The notes under the pieces: generated by a model
What the model was told of the DNA's origin: nothing
The model's database searches: none
What the model saw: only the letters and a program-made list of their open reading frames with translations
Program-made: the position numbers and the translations under genes
DNA from: Tropicibacter alexandrii
GTDB taxonomy: Bacteria; Pseudomonadota; Alphaproteobacteria; Rhodobacterales; Rhodobacteraceae
DNA: 64,000 nucleotides
Assembly: GCF_003667315.2 (NCBI RefSeq)
Contig: NZ_RCTZ02000009.1
Span: 62,001 to 126,000 of the forward strand
Direction: 5' to 3'
Part shown: one piece after another, positions 41,300-50,037 of the stretch
Layout: every line of letters starts with the position of its first letter
Position numbering within the stretch: the first letter of the stretch is position 1

Positions 41300-42544
41300 A
41301 TGGACGATCTGGTGAATTCCTTCATGACCGGCCCCGATGAAAAGGGGCGTTTCGGCATCTTCGGCGGGCGCTTCGTCTCCGAGACGTTGATGCCGCTGAT
41401 CCTCGAACTTGAGGAGGAGTACGAGCGCGCCAAGACCGATGACAGCTTCTGGGCCGAGATGGACTTCCTGTGGAAGCACTATGTCGGCCGTCCCTCGCCG
41501 CTTTACCACGCCGAACGCCTGTCCGAACGTCTGGGCGGCGCCAAGGTCTACATGAAGCGCGACGAGTTGAACCACACCGGAGCGCACAAGATCAACAACG
41601 TGCTGGGCCAGATCATCCTCGCCCGCCGCATGGGCAAGACCCGCATCATCGCCGAGACCGGCGCAGGTCAGCACGGCGTCGCCACCGCCACCGTCTGCGC
41701 CAAGTTCGGCCTGAAATGCGTGGTCTACATGGGCGCCCATGATGTCGAGCGTCAGGCCCCCAACGTCTTCCGCATGCGCCTGCTGGGGGCTGAGGTCGTC
41801 CCCGTCACCTCTGGCCGTGGCACGCTCAAGGACGCGATGAACGACGCGCTGCGCGACTGGGTCACCAATGTCCGCGACACCTTCTACTGCATCGGCACGG
41901 TCGCTGGCCCGCACCCGTACCCGGCGATGGTCCGCGATTTCCAGTCGATCATCGGCAAGGAAACCCGCGAGCAGATGCACGAGGCCGAGGGCCGTCTGCC
42001 CGACACCATCATCGCCGCGATCGGCGGTGGCTCGAACGCGATGGGCCTGTTCTTCCCCTTCCTCGACGACAAATCCGTCAACATCATCGGGGTCGAGGCC
42101 GGCGGCAAAGGCGTCAATGCCAAGATGGAGCACTGCGCCTCGCTCACCGGTGGCCGCCCCGGCGTGCTGCACGGCAACCGCACCTACCTGCTGCAGGACG
42201 ATGACGGCCAGATACTCGAAGGCTTCTCGATCTCCGCCGGTCTCGACTATCCCGGCATCGGCCCGGAACATGCATGGCTGCACGAAATCGGCCGCGCGAA
42301 ATACGTCTCGATCACCGACAAGGAGGCGCTTGAAGCCTTCCAGCTGTGCTGCGAGACGGAAGGAATCATTCCCGCATTGGAGCCCTCCCACGCGCTGGCC
42401 CATGTGATGAAGATCGCGCCGGAGCTGCCCAAGGACCATATCATCTGCATGAACATGTGCGGGCGCGGCGACAAGGACATCTTCACCGTGGCCAAACACC
42501 TTGGCTTCGACATGTCCGATACCGAAGGCCGCACCGCCGACTGA
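41300..42544 (+). CDS. trpB: Tryptophan synthase beta subunit
   Basis: TrpB condenses indole and serine to tryptophan using PLP, as a complex with TrpA. The 414-residue protein has the PLP Lys97 in [10 protein letters not shown], the [10 protein letters not shown] loop near 119, and GGGSNAMG near 240, which binds the PLP phosphate. The ATG at 41300 begins [19 protein letters not shown], typical for alphaproteobacteria. trpA is present about 11 kb away on the other strand, and trpF is not in the window, so the usual trpFB(A) order is broken here. Confidence 0.97.
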   Translation: MDDLVNSFMTGPDEKGRFGIFGGRFVSETLMPLILELEEEYERAKTDDSFWAEMDFLWKHYVGRPSPLYHAERLSERLGGAKVYMKRDELNHTGAHKINNVLGQIILARRMGKTRIIAETGAGQHGVATATVCAKFGLKCVVYMGAHDVERQAPNVFRMRLLGAEVVPVTSGRGTLKDAMNDALRDWVTNVRDTFYCIGTVAGPHPYPAMVRDFQSIIGKETREQMHEAEGRLPDTIIAAIGGGSNAMGLFFPFLDDKSVNIIGVEAGGKGVNAKMEHCASLTGGRPGVLHGNRTYLLQDDDGQILEGFSISAGLDYPGIGPEHAWLHEIGRAKYVSITDKEALEAFQLCCETEGIIPALEPSHALAHVMKIAPELPKDHIICMNMCGRGDKDIFTVAKHLGFDMSDTEGRTAD

Positions 42545-42940
42545 GGCGCGCAACAGACGGAAACCGCAAGCGCTTTGACGCGGCGGTTTCCACCGCGCCC
42601 CGCGCGAACCCTTTCCCAATATTGCGCAACCTTGAAATATTGTTGCGCGCTCGCCACAGGCGATCCGGACGTTCAACTAGATGGTGAGCAGCTTATTTCG
42701 GCTGTGTTGGTCAAAGCTTCAACGCTTAAGAGCGGGAGCCATTCCGGGCGATTTGCCCCCGGTGCTGCGCGCCAACCTTGATCCGCGCAATCGGTCAACT
42801 GGCAACACCGTTGACCGCGCGAAATCAACAAGCGATGTTGAACGCGGACGGAAGCCAGCTGAACATTCTGTCAAGCTGCTTTACACCCTCGTTTTGCGTC
42901 CGCCTGCAAGTTTGATTGTTTCTTTTTTCAGGAGATTGCG
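42545..42940. other. Intergenic region after trpB
   Basis: This 396-base stretch holds no convincing gene. After the trpB stop comes a hairpin with nine-base arms GGAAACCGC and GCGGTTTCC (42559-42591), a likely terminator although no T-run follows. Base composition shifts to visibly more A and T beyond about 42620. A ribosome-binding site TCAGGAGATT lies right before the next gene. A promoter for that gene is expected here but was not pinned down. Confidence 0.55.
42559..42591 (+). terminator. Hairpin after trpB
   Basis: Perfect nine-base arms GGAAACCGC and GCGGTTTCC enclose a 15-base loop. It starts 14 bases after the trpB stop. The absence of a T-run makes intrinsic termination uncertain. 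Confidence 0.5.
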
Positions 42941-43450
42941 ATGTCGCTTCCTACCTTTGAAACCAAGACCCGGGATTGGGAGATTGCCTTTGCCCACTCC
43001 GACGGCTTCGGACTCGGCCTGGCATTCGAAACACACGGGTTCATTATGCACTCGCCATCTTTGGGAGTTTTGGTCGCACTGCAGACTATGGCAGTGTCGC
43101 TCATGACAGCGCCGAAATTACCGGAAACGAGCTCAAAAGTCGTGGATACATTCAAGAAGATCAAATCCGAGACCGAGAGCTTGTCGGGCCATTCTCACCC
43201 GGCGTTCTTTCGCGTTTCCGCGCAGACGTCCTTTAGCTGCAATGACCTCGATTGCTGTCAGGTCTATTTCACCGTTTATGACCCGGCCATGTTGGCACCG
43301 CAGGCCAACGCGGCAGGAATGATGCTTCGAACGTCGATCAAAAATCAGCCACTATTCGACGCGAATATTCTTGTACCCTCCGCAATACTACCAAGTCTTT
43401 CGCTGGGGTCAGCCCTGATGAAGGTGACTCAAGCGGCTCTCTTTGATTGA
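42941..43450 (+). CDS. Orphan hypothetical protein, AT-richer than neighbours
   Basis: The 169-residue protein was not recognised. It has no signal peptide. A hydrophobic stretch around residues 35-56 is not long enough to be a certain membrane span. Cysteines cluster in FSCNDLDCCQVYF near residue 98. A good AGGAG site lies seven bases before the ATG. Codon use and base composition differ from the neighbours, which points to recent transfer or a strain-specific gene. It stands alone, with non-coding stretches of about 0.3-0.4 kb on both sides. Confidence 0.6.
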   Translation: MSLPTFETKTRDWEIAFAHSDGFGLGLAFETHGFIMHSPSLGVLVALQTMAVSLMTAPKLPETSSKVVDTFKKIKSETESLSGHSHPAFFRVSAQTSFSCNDLDCCQVYFTVYDPAMLAPQANAAGMMLRTSIKNQPLFDANILVPSAILPSLSLGSALMKVTQAALFD

Positions 43451-43779
43451 TCCATACTGGGTCGGGCACTCGTGCATCGAAAGCTCAAAGGGTTTTGCCC
43501 TGAAGCTCGACGCATTTATCCCAATATTGTAAGTTTCCGGAACAATGGAAGCAGAAACTCCTCGTCGCTTTCCTGGCGGGGTCGCGTACCTGCGCGATTG
43601 ACACGAACTTTGCCTCGGGTCCGCCGTTTCCGTGGACGGTTTCGTGGATAGATTGTGTATATTGTCAGGAATGCCCCTCAGACGCGGCAAATCCGTCTGA
43701 AAAGTTGTGAAACGATAAGCTATTTCACCTGACATGAGTGTGCAGGGAAATCCTTGATCCCGGCAGTTTTTCTTTTGGA
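43451..43779. other. Intergenic region, no gene seen
   Basis: The 329 bases between two converging genes hold no convincing reading frame. An inverted repeat CAGACG/CGTCTG lies at 43679-43699, close to a TTGTGTATATTG stretch. Nothing else was recognised. Confidence 0.5.
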
Positions 43780-44157
43780 TCAGGCGGTTGCGCTGTGTTC
43801 TTCGAGCACGGCCAGCGGCACGATCTCCAGCGCGCGCAGATGCGTCGCGTTCAGATCCACCTTGGGCGCGCAGCCCTCGTCATGCGCCTGCAGGAAGCGA
43901 CCGGCGCACAGGCACCAGCGGTCGCCGGGCTTCAGCCCCGGAAAGCGGAACTGCGGCATCGGCGTCGACAGGTCGTTGCCGACATATTTGGAATAGGCGA
44001 GGAATTCGGCGGTCATGACGGCGCAGACCGTGTGACTGCCGTGATCCTCGGCGCAGGTATTGCAATGCCCGTCCCGGAAGAACCCGGTCACGGGGTCGTT
44101 CGAACAGGGCAGCAGAGCGCCGCCCAACACGTTGATTTCCGGGTCTTTCCGGATCAT
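43780..44157 (-). CDS. DUF2237 family protein
   Basis: The 125-residue protein matches DUF2237: GGALLPCSNDPVTGFFRDG, then CNTCAEDHGSHTVCAVMT, GNDLSTP, and FPGLKPGDRWCLCA. The pattern of conserved cysteines (positions about 18, 32, 35, 45, 81, 83) could bind a metal, but no function is known. It is small and cytoplasmic. It starts three bases after the stop of the serine hydrolase gene on the same strand, so the two are probably co-transcribed. Confidence 0.92.
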   Translation of the reverse strand: MIRKDPEINVLGGALLPCSNDPVTGFFRDGHCNTCAEDHGSHTVCAVMTAEFLAYSKYVGNDLSTPMPQFRFPGLKPGDRWCLCAGRFLQAHDEGCAPKVDLNATHLRALEIVPLAVLEEHSATA

Positions 44158-44160
44158 CTC

Positions 44161-45315
44161 TCAATCCTCCAACCGGGTCGCGATGCGGCGCAGCATGGCG
44201 ATGGCGTCTGGCTCGGCCTCCGGGTCGCGAAAGCCGCGATCCGCCGCCGTCATGGCCACCACGATACCCGCCTGCCGATTGACATAGATGTATTGGCCGT
44301 AAATGCCACGGGCCATGAATTCGCCCTCGGGCGCATCCTCGGCGATCCACCACTGATACCCGTATTGCCACGCCCCCGGCCGGGTCTTTGCCCGAGGCGC
44401 GGTCGAGGTCGCCACCCAGTCCGCCGGTACGATCTGGCGCCCGTCGAAATAGCCGTCATTGCGGAACATCTCGCCCAGCCGCGCATAGTCGCGCACCGTC
44501 AGGTTCAGCCCGCCCAAGGCAAAGGCCACCCCGTACCCATCGGCCAGATAATGCGGCGAGCCATGCGCGCCCAGCGGCGTCAGAAGCCGCTCGCCCAGCA
44601 GATCGGGCAGTGTCCGCCCCGTGGCCCCCCGCAACACCATCGCCAACACATGCGTGTCGATCGACACGTAGTGCCACTCCACCCCCGGCTCCGCATAGGT
44701 CCGGTCCAGAGCCGCCGCAAAGGCGTCCATCGAGCGGCCCAAGGCAAGCACGCGGCCCATCTGGTTGATGTCGCTCCAGAAATCCATGTAGTCCTCGTCG
44801 AACTCTACGCCCGAGGACATCGTCAGCACGTCGCGCACCGTTGCGCCATCATAGGCGCCACCCGCCAGCGCGGGCACATAGGTCACCACCGGGTCGTCCA
44901 GCGACGCGATCTCGCCCCGCTCCAGCGAAATGCCCACCAGTGCCGAGACATAGCTTTTCGCCATCGACCACGAAATCCGCTGATCCGCCGGACCGGTGCC
45001 GCGGTGATAGCTCTCATGCACCACGCGGCCCTCGTCCAGCACCACGATGCCGGTCACCTTGCGGCGGTCCAGCCACGCCTCCCAGTCGTCGGGCAGGCGC
45101 ATCTGCGCGCCGTCCGGCAGCGGCGTGACCGTGCCGCGCACCGGGATCGGAACGCTGTGGAAGATTTCGCCCATATGGCTGAAATTCTCGACGATCCGCC
45201 CCTCGTCGAACAGCGTGACGGTCGAGCGCAGGCGCAGGATTTCGTCCCGCTTCCACAGGCTCAGACCGGCGACCAGCACCACCAGCAACAGCAGGAAACG
45301 CCTGAGCCACACCAT
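44161..45315 (-). CDS. Beta-lactamase-family serine hydrolase
   Basis: The 384-residue protein has an N-terminal membrane anchor or signal (MVWLRRFLLLLVVLVAGLSL) and a class C beta-lactamase-like domain. The catalytic pair is Ser117 and Lys120 in SMAK. A Tyr in WHYVSIDT near residue 222 takes the place of the usual Y-x-N tyrosine. Such enzymes are often esterases or peptidases rather than true beta-lactamases. It should act in the periplasm. It starts four bases after the pth stop, and DUF2237 follows after three bases, so the three genes form one unit. Confidence 0.9.
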   Translation of the reverse strand: MVWLRRFLLLLVVLVAGLSLWKRDEILRLRSTVTLFDEGRIVENFSHMGEIFHSVPIPVRGTVTPLPDGAQMRLPDDWEAWLDRRKVTGIVVLDEGRVVHESYHRGTGPADQRISWSMAKSYVSALVGISLERGEIASLDDPVVTYVPALAGGAYDGATVRDVLTMSSGVEFDEDYMDFWSDINQMGRVLALGRSMDAFAAALDRTYAEPGVEWHYVSIDTHVLAMVLRGATGRTLPDLLGERLLTPLGAHGSPHYLADGYGVAFALGGLNLTVRDYARLGEMFRNDGYFDGRQIVPADWVATSTAPRAKTRPGAWQYGYQWWIAEDAPEGEFMARGIYGQYIYVNRQAGIVVAMTAADRGFRDPEAEPDAIAMLRRIATRLED

Positions 45316-45319
45316 CACG

Positions 45320-45991
45320 TCACCGGAACTTGTCGGCCAGCCGCTGAAGCGGACTGCGCGTGTCTGGTTCCGGCTCGGGCTCCGGTGCGGGCTTGGCGGC
45401 GGGGGCGGTCTTGGACGATCGGGCAGGGGCCACGCGCAGGGCCACGGCGTTCTGGAACTTGCCCGCATCGCCTGCCGCCAGATGCGGCGCGCCATCGCTC
45501 AGCCCGCGCAACACGTCGTCCAGCATGTCAGCTTCGGCCTTGGCGAAATCCGACAGCACGTAGCCCGCCACCCGGTCCTTGTGACCGGGATGGCCGATCC
45601 CCAGCCGAACCCGTTGATAAGCCTCGCCAATATGCTGATGGATCGAGCGCAAGCCGTTATGCCCCGCATGCCCGCCGCCCATCTTCACCCGGACCTTGCC
45701 GGGGGCGAGGTCCAGCTCGTCATGGAACACGGTGACATCGCCCGGCTCCAGCTTGTAAAAGCGCATCGCCTCGCCGACGGACTGGCCGGACAGGTTCATG
45801 AAGGTCTCGGGCTTGAGCAGCAAGACCCGTTCGGAGCCAAGCCGCCCCTCGGTCAACTGCCCCTGAAACTTCGCCTTCCACGGGCCAAAGCCGTGATCCT
45901 CGGCGATCCGGTCCAAGGCCATGAAGCCGATATTGTGCCGGTTGCCGGCATATTTCGCGCCGGGATTGCCAAGGCCAACAAAGATCTGCAC
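45320..45991 (-). CDS. pth: Peptidyl-tRNA hydrolase
   Basis: Pth frees tRNA from peptidyl-tRNA that has dropped off the ribosome. The 223-residue protein starts with GTG at 45991, which gives [20 protein letters not shown] with the catalytic His19. A GGAGGGCG site precedes it at the right distance. Further landmarks are [20 protein letters not shown] and GHNGLRS. The C-terminal 35 residues are rich in Pro, Ala and Glu and extend past the usual end of the enzyme, as in other alphaproteobacteria. rplY lies upstream on the same strand, behind its own terminator. Confidence 0.94.
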   Translation of the reverse strand: MQIFVGLGNPGAKYAGNRHNIGFMALDRIAEDHGFGPWKAKFQGQLTEGRLGSERVLLLKPETFMNLSGQSVGEAMRFYKLEPGDVTVFHDELDLAPGKVRVKMGGGHAGHNGLRSIHQHIGEAYQRVRLGIGHPGHKDRVAGYVLSDFAKAEADMLDDVLRGLSDGAPHLAAGDAGKFQNAVALRVAPARSSKTAPAAKPAPEPEPEPDTRSPLQRLADKFR

Positions 45992-46304
45992 CGCGCCCTC
46001 CGCTATCGGGTTTTTCTTGTCATACGCCGAAACGGCTTTTGTCACAACGGGTTGGAGGCGGGTGGTGGAAAACTGCCGGGTGTCGGGTTTGCGGGTAAAG
46101 CCTACGCCGGAACCAAGCGCCAAAGCGCGGGACCAAGGCCGCAGGCCGCCGCGCGACCGACTGGTCGCCCCCACGGCCTGTCGATCTGTCGAGGCTGGCT
46201 CAACGTGTCGAGGTCTCGCGGACTTGGCCCGGATAAATCAAGAGGATCAAGTGAAAGGCTCGATCAGCCGCGGCCCGTCGATAGCGCGGCTCCCCGGCCC
46301 CAAC
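45992..46304. other. Region between rplY terminator and pth
   Basis: These 313 bases contain no convincing gene. They should hold the pth promoter on the minus strand; no clear -35/-10 pair was fixed. Confidence 0.45.
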
Positions 46305-46334
46305 AAAAAGGCCCCCGCCAAACCGGCGAGGGCC
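46305..46334 (-). terminator. Intrinsic terminator of rplY
   Basis: On the minus strand, arms GGCCCTCGCC and GGCGGGGGCC pair with one wobble around GGTTT and are followed by TTTTTG. It begins 26 bases after the rplY stop. Confidence 0.9.
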
Positions 46335-46360
46335 TCTCAAATCCGTCAAGCGGTCGAAGC

Positions 46361-46984
46361 TTACGCTTCTTCGGCCTCGGCTTCGTCGTCTGCTGCGTTC
46401 TCGGACGCCACCAGACCCGACGGGGCCGAGATGTTGGCGATCACGAAGTTGCGGTCGATCGTGGCCTTTGCGCCTTCCGGCAGGGTCACGTCGTTGATGT
46501 GCACGATGTCGCCGATGTTCAGACCGGCGAGGTCCACGACCACCTTCTCGGGGATGTCACCGGCGGTCACGACCAGTTCCACCTCGGGACGAACGACGGT
46601 CAGAACGCCGCCCTTCTTGATGCCGGGGGCGGTTTCCTCGTTGATGAACTCGACGGGGATGAACAGGTTGACCTTCGAGGTGCGGCGCAGGCGCATCAGG
46701 TCGAAATGGGTCGGCAGGTCCTTCACCACGTCACGCTGCACGTCGCGGCAGATCACGCGGACGTCCTCGTGTCCTTCGACCTTCAGGTTGAAGAGGGTCG
46801 ACTTGAAACGGCCGGCCTTGAGCTTCTTCAGCAGGACGTTGAAGGGGATGTTGATTGCCAGGGGTTCTTTGTCACCGCCAAAGACGATGCCCGGAACGAG
46901 GCCCTCACGGCGCGCTGCGCGAGCGGCGCCCTTGCCCGTCCCCGCACGTTCCGTAGCTTCGAGATCAGGAATCTCACCAGCCAT
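46361..46984 (-). CDS. rplY: 50S ribosomal protein L25/general stress protein Ctc
   Basis: This long form of L25 binds 5S rRNA in the large subunit. The 207-residue protein has the N-terminal L25 domain ([20 protein letters not shown]) and a C-terminal TL5/Ctc-type domain ([18 protein letters not shown] is its junction region, with the [10 protein letters not shown] strand after it). The end is very acidic (DDEAEAEEA). The ATG at 46984 has a GGAGAT site in front. The rplY-pth order is a common alphaproteobacterial pairing. Confidence 0.95.
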   Translation of the reverse strand: MAGEIPDLEATERAGTGKGAARAARREGLVPGIVFGGDKEPLAINIPFNVLLKKLKAGRFKSTLFNLKVEGHEDVRVICRDVQRDVVKDLPTHFDLMRLRRTSKVNLFIPVEFINEETAPGIKKGGVLTVVRPEVELVVTAGDIPEKVVVDLAGLNIGDIVHINDVTLPEGAKATIDRNFVIANISAPSGLVASENAADDEAEAEEA

Positions 46985-47110
46985 GTGTATCTCCAATATG
47001 TCTAGGGCAGGGTGCCTCCAAGGCTGTCACCCCGCGTGAAGCCGTGCCTGTAGGATGGATCGGGCCTCTTGGCAAGCCGATTCCGGTGAATCGCGCTGGA
47101 CGGGGTGGGA

Positions 47111-48280
47111 ATGCCGTGTCAGATCGCGGCCATGTTGAAAGATTTGCACCTCTCGCGCGGCTGTGCCGCTGCCTTCGCCGCCGTCGGGATCTATTGGGGC
47201 GCGTTCGGCGCGCTGGTGCCCGATCTCAAGCCGCAGGTCGGTCTGTCGGATGGCGGATTTGGCGCGGCGATGCTGGTCTCGACGGCGGGGGCGGTGGCGG
47301 CGATGTGGGCGGCGCCGTGGATCGAGCGGGTGCTGGGCCTGCGCGCGGTGCCGGTGCTGGCCTGCGCGGTGGCGCTGGCCTTCGTCTTTCCGGGACTGGC
47401 GGTTGGCGGGGTCAGTTTCGCGTTGGCGATGATGCTGGCGGCGATGGCCAGCGGCACGCTGGACGTGGCGATGAACGCGCGCCTGTCGGTGCTGGAATCG
47501 GTGAGCGGTCGGCCCCTGATGAACCTCAATCACGGGATATTCTCGCTGGCCTATGCGCTGTCGGCGGTCTTCACCGGGTTGGCGCGCGAGGCGGGCTGGT
47601 CGCCGCTGATGGTGTTTTCGGCACTAGGTCTGGTGGTGTTGCTCTTGTTGGCCCCCATGATCTTGTCTCCGGTCCCGGATCCCGACCGGGTCGAGGGCGC
47701 CCCGGAACCGGCCCCGATTAGCTGGGCCGTGCTGGCGCCCGCAGGCCTGATCGTCTTGGTGGGATTCATGGCCGAGCAGGGGACCGAGGGCTGGTCGGCG
47801 CTGCATCTGGAACGGGGCCTTGGCGCGGGGGCGGCCGAGGGGGCGTTGGGACCGGCGATCTTGGGGTTCACGATGGCACTGGGGCGGTTTTCGGGACAGG
47901 CGGTGGCGCATCGGATGAGCGAGGCGGTGGTGCTGAGTTTGGGGGCGTCGCTGTCGGCGATGGGGGCCGTGGTGGCGGCTTGGGCGGACGGGTTGGCGAT
48001 GGCCTATGCGGGCTTCGCGATGCTGGGCTTGGGGGTGTCGGTGGTGGCGCCGATGGCCTTTGCCTGGGTCGGCAGGCTGGTGGCGGTGGAGCGGAAGGCG
48101 CTGGCGATCAGCCGGGTGGCGGTGCTGGGCTATGCGGGGTTCTTTCTGGGGCCGCCGATGATGGGGGGGCTGTCGGAAATGGCGGGGCTGGCGTGGTCGT
48201 TCACGGCGGTGGCGGGGCTGTTGATTCTGGTGCCGCTGCTGCTGGTGCCGGTGCTGCGTAGGCGTGGGGCCCCGGCTTAA
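47111..48280 (+). CDS. MFS transporter
   Basis: The roughly 389-residue protein has about eleven to twelve hydrophobic helices, with a central break near residue 195-205 that separates two six-helix halves. It is of the YbjJ/fucose-permease-like sort, as suggested by IYWGAFGALVPDLK in helix 1 and LNHGIFSLAYALSAVFTGL in helix 5. The substrate is unknown. The start is uncertain: GTG 47105, ATG 47111 and ATG 47132 are all possible, and the last gives the most compact N-terminus. A terminator hairpin lies at 48293-48319. Confidence 0.85.
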   Translation: MPCQIAAMLKDLHLSRGCAAAFAAVGIYWGAFGALVPDLKPQVGLSDGGFGAAMLVSTAGAVAAMWAAPWIERVLGLRAVPVLACAVALAFVFPGLAVGGVSFALAMMLAAMASGTLDVAMNARLSVLESVSGRPLMNLNHGIFSLAYALSAVFTGLAREAGWSPLMVFSALGLVVLLLLAPMILSPVPDPDRVEGAPEPAPISWAVLAPAGLIVLVGFMAEQGTEGWSALHLERGLGAGAAEGALGPAILGFTMALGRFSGQAVAHRMSEAVVLSLGASLSAMGAVVAAWADGLAMAYAGFAMLGLGVSVVAPMAFAWVGRLVAVERKALAISRVAVLGYAGFFLGPPMMGGLSEMAGLAWSFTAVAGLLILVPLLLVPVLRRRGAPA

Positions 48281-48292
48281 GGCAGCCAAGGG

Positions 48293-48319
48293 AGGTTTCG
48301 CGGCGAAACCTTGTTTGTT
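48293..48319 (+). terminator. Terminator of the MFS gene
   Basis: Nine-base arms AGGTTTCGC and GCGAAACCT are perfectly complementary around a single central G, and TGTTTGTT follows. It begins 13 bases after the stop. The centre is too tight for a one-base loop, so the inner pairs will be open. Confidence 0.65.
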
Positions 48320-48374
48320 AACAATGGGTTAATGCTTGTGTGCACTTGAGGGCAGTAAACATAGTACTAAGCCG

Positions 48375-49925
48375 CTAGTCTCTGCGCTTACGTAAACGCT
48401 TATTGCGAGTACGTTCCATGGCTCGCCTTTGTTGGCGAGACATTTTTGTTCGAGTTGTATGGGATGGCTTCGAGTAGTCTGGGAATTCTTGCGTTGTGAT
48501 GTTGCTCCAATTTAAACGCTCTTTACGCATTATCCCGAAATACTCTTCTGCATCCTTCACTTCCTGTTCAAGTTCTTCTGTCCATTGATCCACTTCGAGA
48601 ATAAGTAGGTCTTCTGAGGAACCATTAGGATGGAATTTCCCACCTAAGCCCTCCATCCCAATTCCGACAACGCGTTTAAGTGTCTTGTTGTGGCGTAGCG
48701 TTGCATATGAATATATTTCCAGTAGCTTGTTCCTTGCGGTTCTGTACTCCTCGTAACTTGCGTTGTCTGGGAAATTTCCGGGAATAGGTAGAAACAAAAA
48801 TACATATGCACAGAAGGGATCTGGAGCATCATAGTCCGGGTAAATCACGCGCGAGTATCGAGCATCCGGAAGGTGTTTGGTTCGTTCCAAAGCGTCCATA
48901 AATCCCGCTGAGAGACTCCTACGGCGAGTTCTGTCCTCGGCTGCCATTTTCCGAAGTGCGACTTCCATTGCCATTGGGCTTTCCTCTTGGCCCGGCGGTG
49001 AGATGGCTGTCCCAGAAAGGAGTGTCTGAGCGAATATGGATATAAGTTTATCCCAAGCGTAGGAATCTTGGTTTGCAACTTTTCTTGCCAAGTATTCGGG
49101 CCGTGAAACAAAGCGTTTATGTCTTCCAGGGGGAATGGCGTAGAGGTCACCGGTTTCGTGGTCAGGGGGGCAGAAGGAATGGTTGCCGTTTTCATCCTCC
49201 GTTTCGAAGTAACAGGCTAACAAATCCAGTTCACTGTTCGCCAATAGAATTAATGGTTGGCGAAAAGCTTGTTCGCGATGCCTCAGGTACGAAACGAAAT
49301 CACTTACAGTGTCGAGTTCATCAAGAACGGTATCGAGGCTAGTTCGGTCAAATACATGTATGAAAGTCCCATCAGGCGCGATGTCCCCAATAAAGAAAGG
49401 CATGCAGTTTGAGCCATCTTTAGGGGCGTGAGCGTCCCCCTTTATTTCAGGGGAAAGAAAAAATGTCCCTTTTTCGTCATCACGATGCTGTTTGGCGGCG
49501 TCTTCTGCGCCGATAGCGACAGCAATACCGTGAACACGGCGTGCGTTGGCGGGCGGTAGGGCAATTGGCAATCTATGTTTGCAATCTTTATCAGTAAATA
49601 CGCGATCAGGAAATTCAGTTAGCCAGCGCTCTGCGCCTCTAATTTGTTGCGCCGACTTTTGTACCGCACTCTTGTACCATCTTTTCCAGCTGACTTCGAT
49701 ATCTTCGTGCGGTTTCCACTCAATATATTTGTCGCTAAAAATTAAGACATCATCGCCAAATGTTACCAGAAGATCACAAATCTCTTTGCCATCTCCGCTT
49801 TTGTGGCCGCGCTTGTCACTGTAAATGTTTGGGTAGCACCAGAGGTCAAGGAAAGTGCGCTCTGCAATTTTCTGGAGATACCGCTCGCTATCTGTGACCC
49901 CTGTACCTCGGTGAACTGTCGCCAC
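48375..49925 (-). CDS. AT-rich orphan protein, possible PD-(D/E)XK-like N-terminus
   Basis: The 516-residue protein was not recognised by name, though similar proteins of unknown function seem to be scattered in bacteria. Its N-terminus reads SERYLQKIAERTFLDLWCYP, then GKEICDLLVTFGDDVLIFSDK. Glu48, Asp51 and Lys66 are spaced in a way that recalls restriction-endonuclease-like folds, but the match is not proven. FVSYLRHREQAF and ELDTVSDF are further landmarks. The end is strongly basic (RQQRRAMERTRNKRLRKRRD). Base composition is far more AT-rich than in the flanking genes, and it stands alone, which suggests horizontal transfer, perhaps of a defence-related gene. Confidence 0.72.
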   Translation of the reverse strand: MATVHRGTGVTDSERYLQKIAERTFLDLWCYPNIYSDKRGHKSGDGKEICDLLVTFGDDVLIFSDKYIEWKPHEDIEVSWKRWYKSAVQKSAQQIRGAERWLTEFPDRVFTDKDCKHRLPIALPPANARRVHGIAVAIGAEDAAKQHRDDEKGTFFLSPEIKGDAHAPKDGSNCMPFFIGDIAPDGTFIHVFDRTSLDTVLDELDTVSDFVSYLRHREQAFRQPLILLANSELDLLACYFETEDENGNHSFCPPDHETGDLYAIPPGRHKRFVSRPEYLARKVANQDSYAWDKLISIFAQTLLSGTAISPPGQEESPMAMEVALRKMAAEDRTRRRSLSAGFMDALERTKHLPDARYSRVIYPDYDAPDPFCAYVFLFLPIPGNFPDNASYEEYRTARNKLLEIYSYATLRHNKTLKRVVGIGMEGLGGKFHPNGSSEDLLILEVDQWTEELEQEVKDAEEYFGIMRKERLNWSNITTQEFPDYSKPSHTTRTKMSRQQRRAMERTRNKRLRKRRD

Positions 49926-50037
49926 TTCGTCCCCATTCGATTACTGCACCTAACAGTTCAATAGGCGACCAAACGTAGTGGTTGTCTAGGGATTTCAAGT
50001 CGCAAGCGAATTTCTACCGCCGCGGATGATCTTGAAC

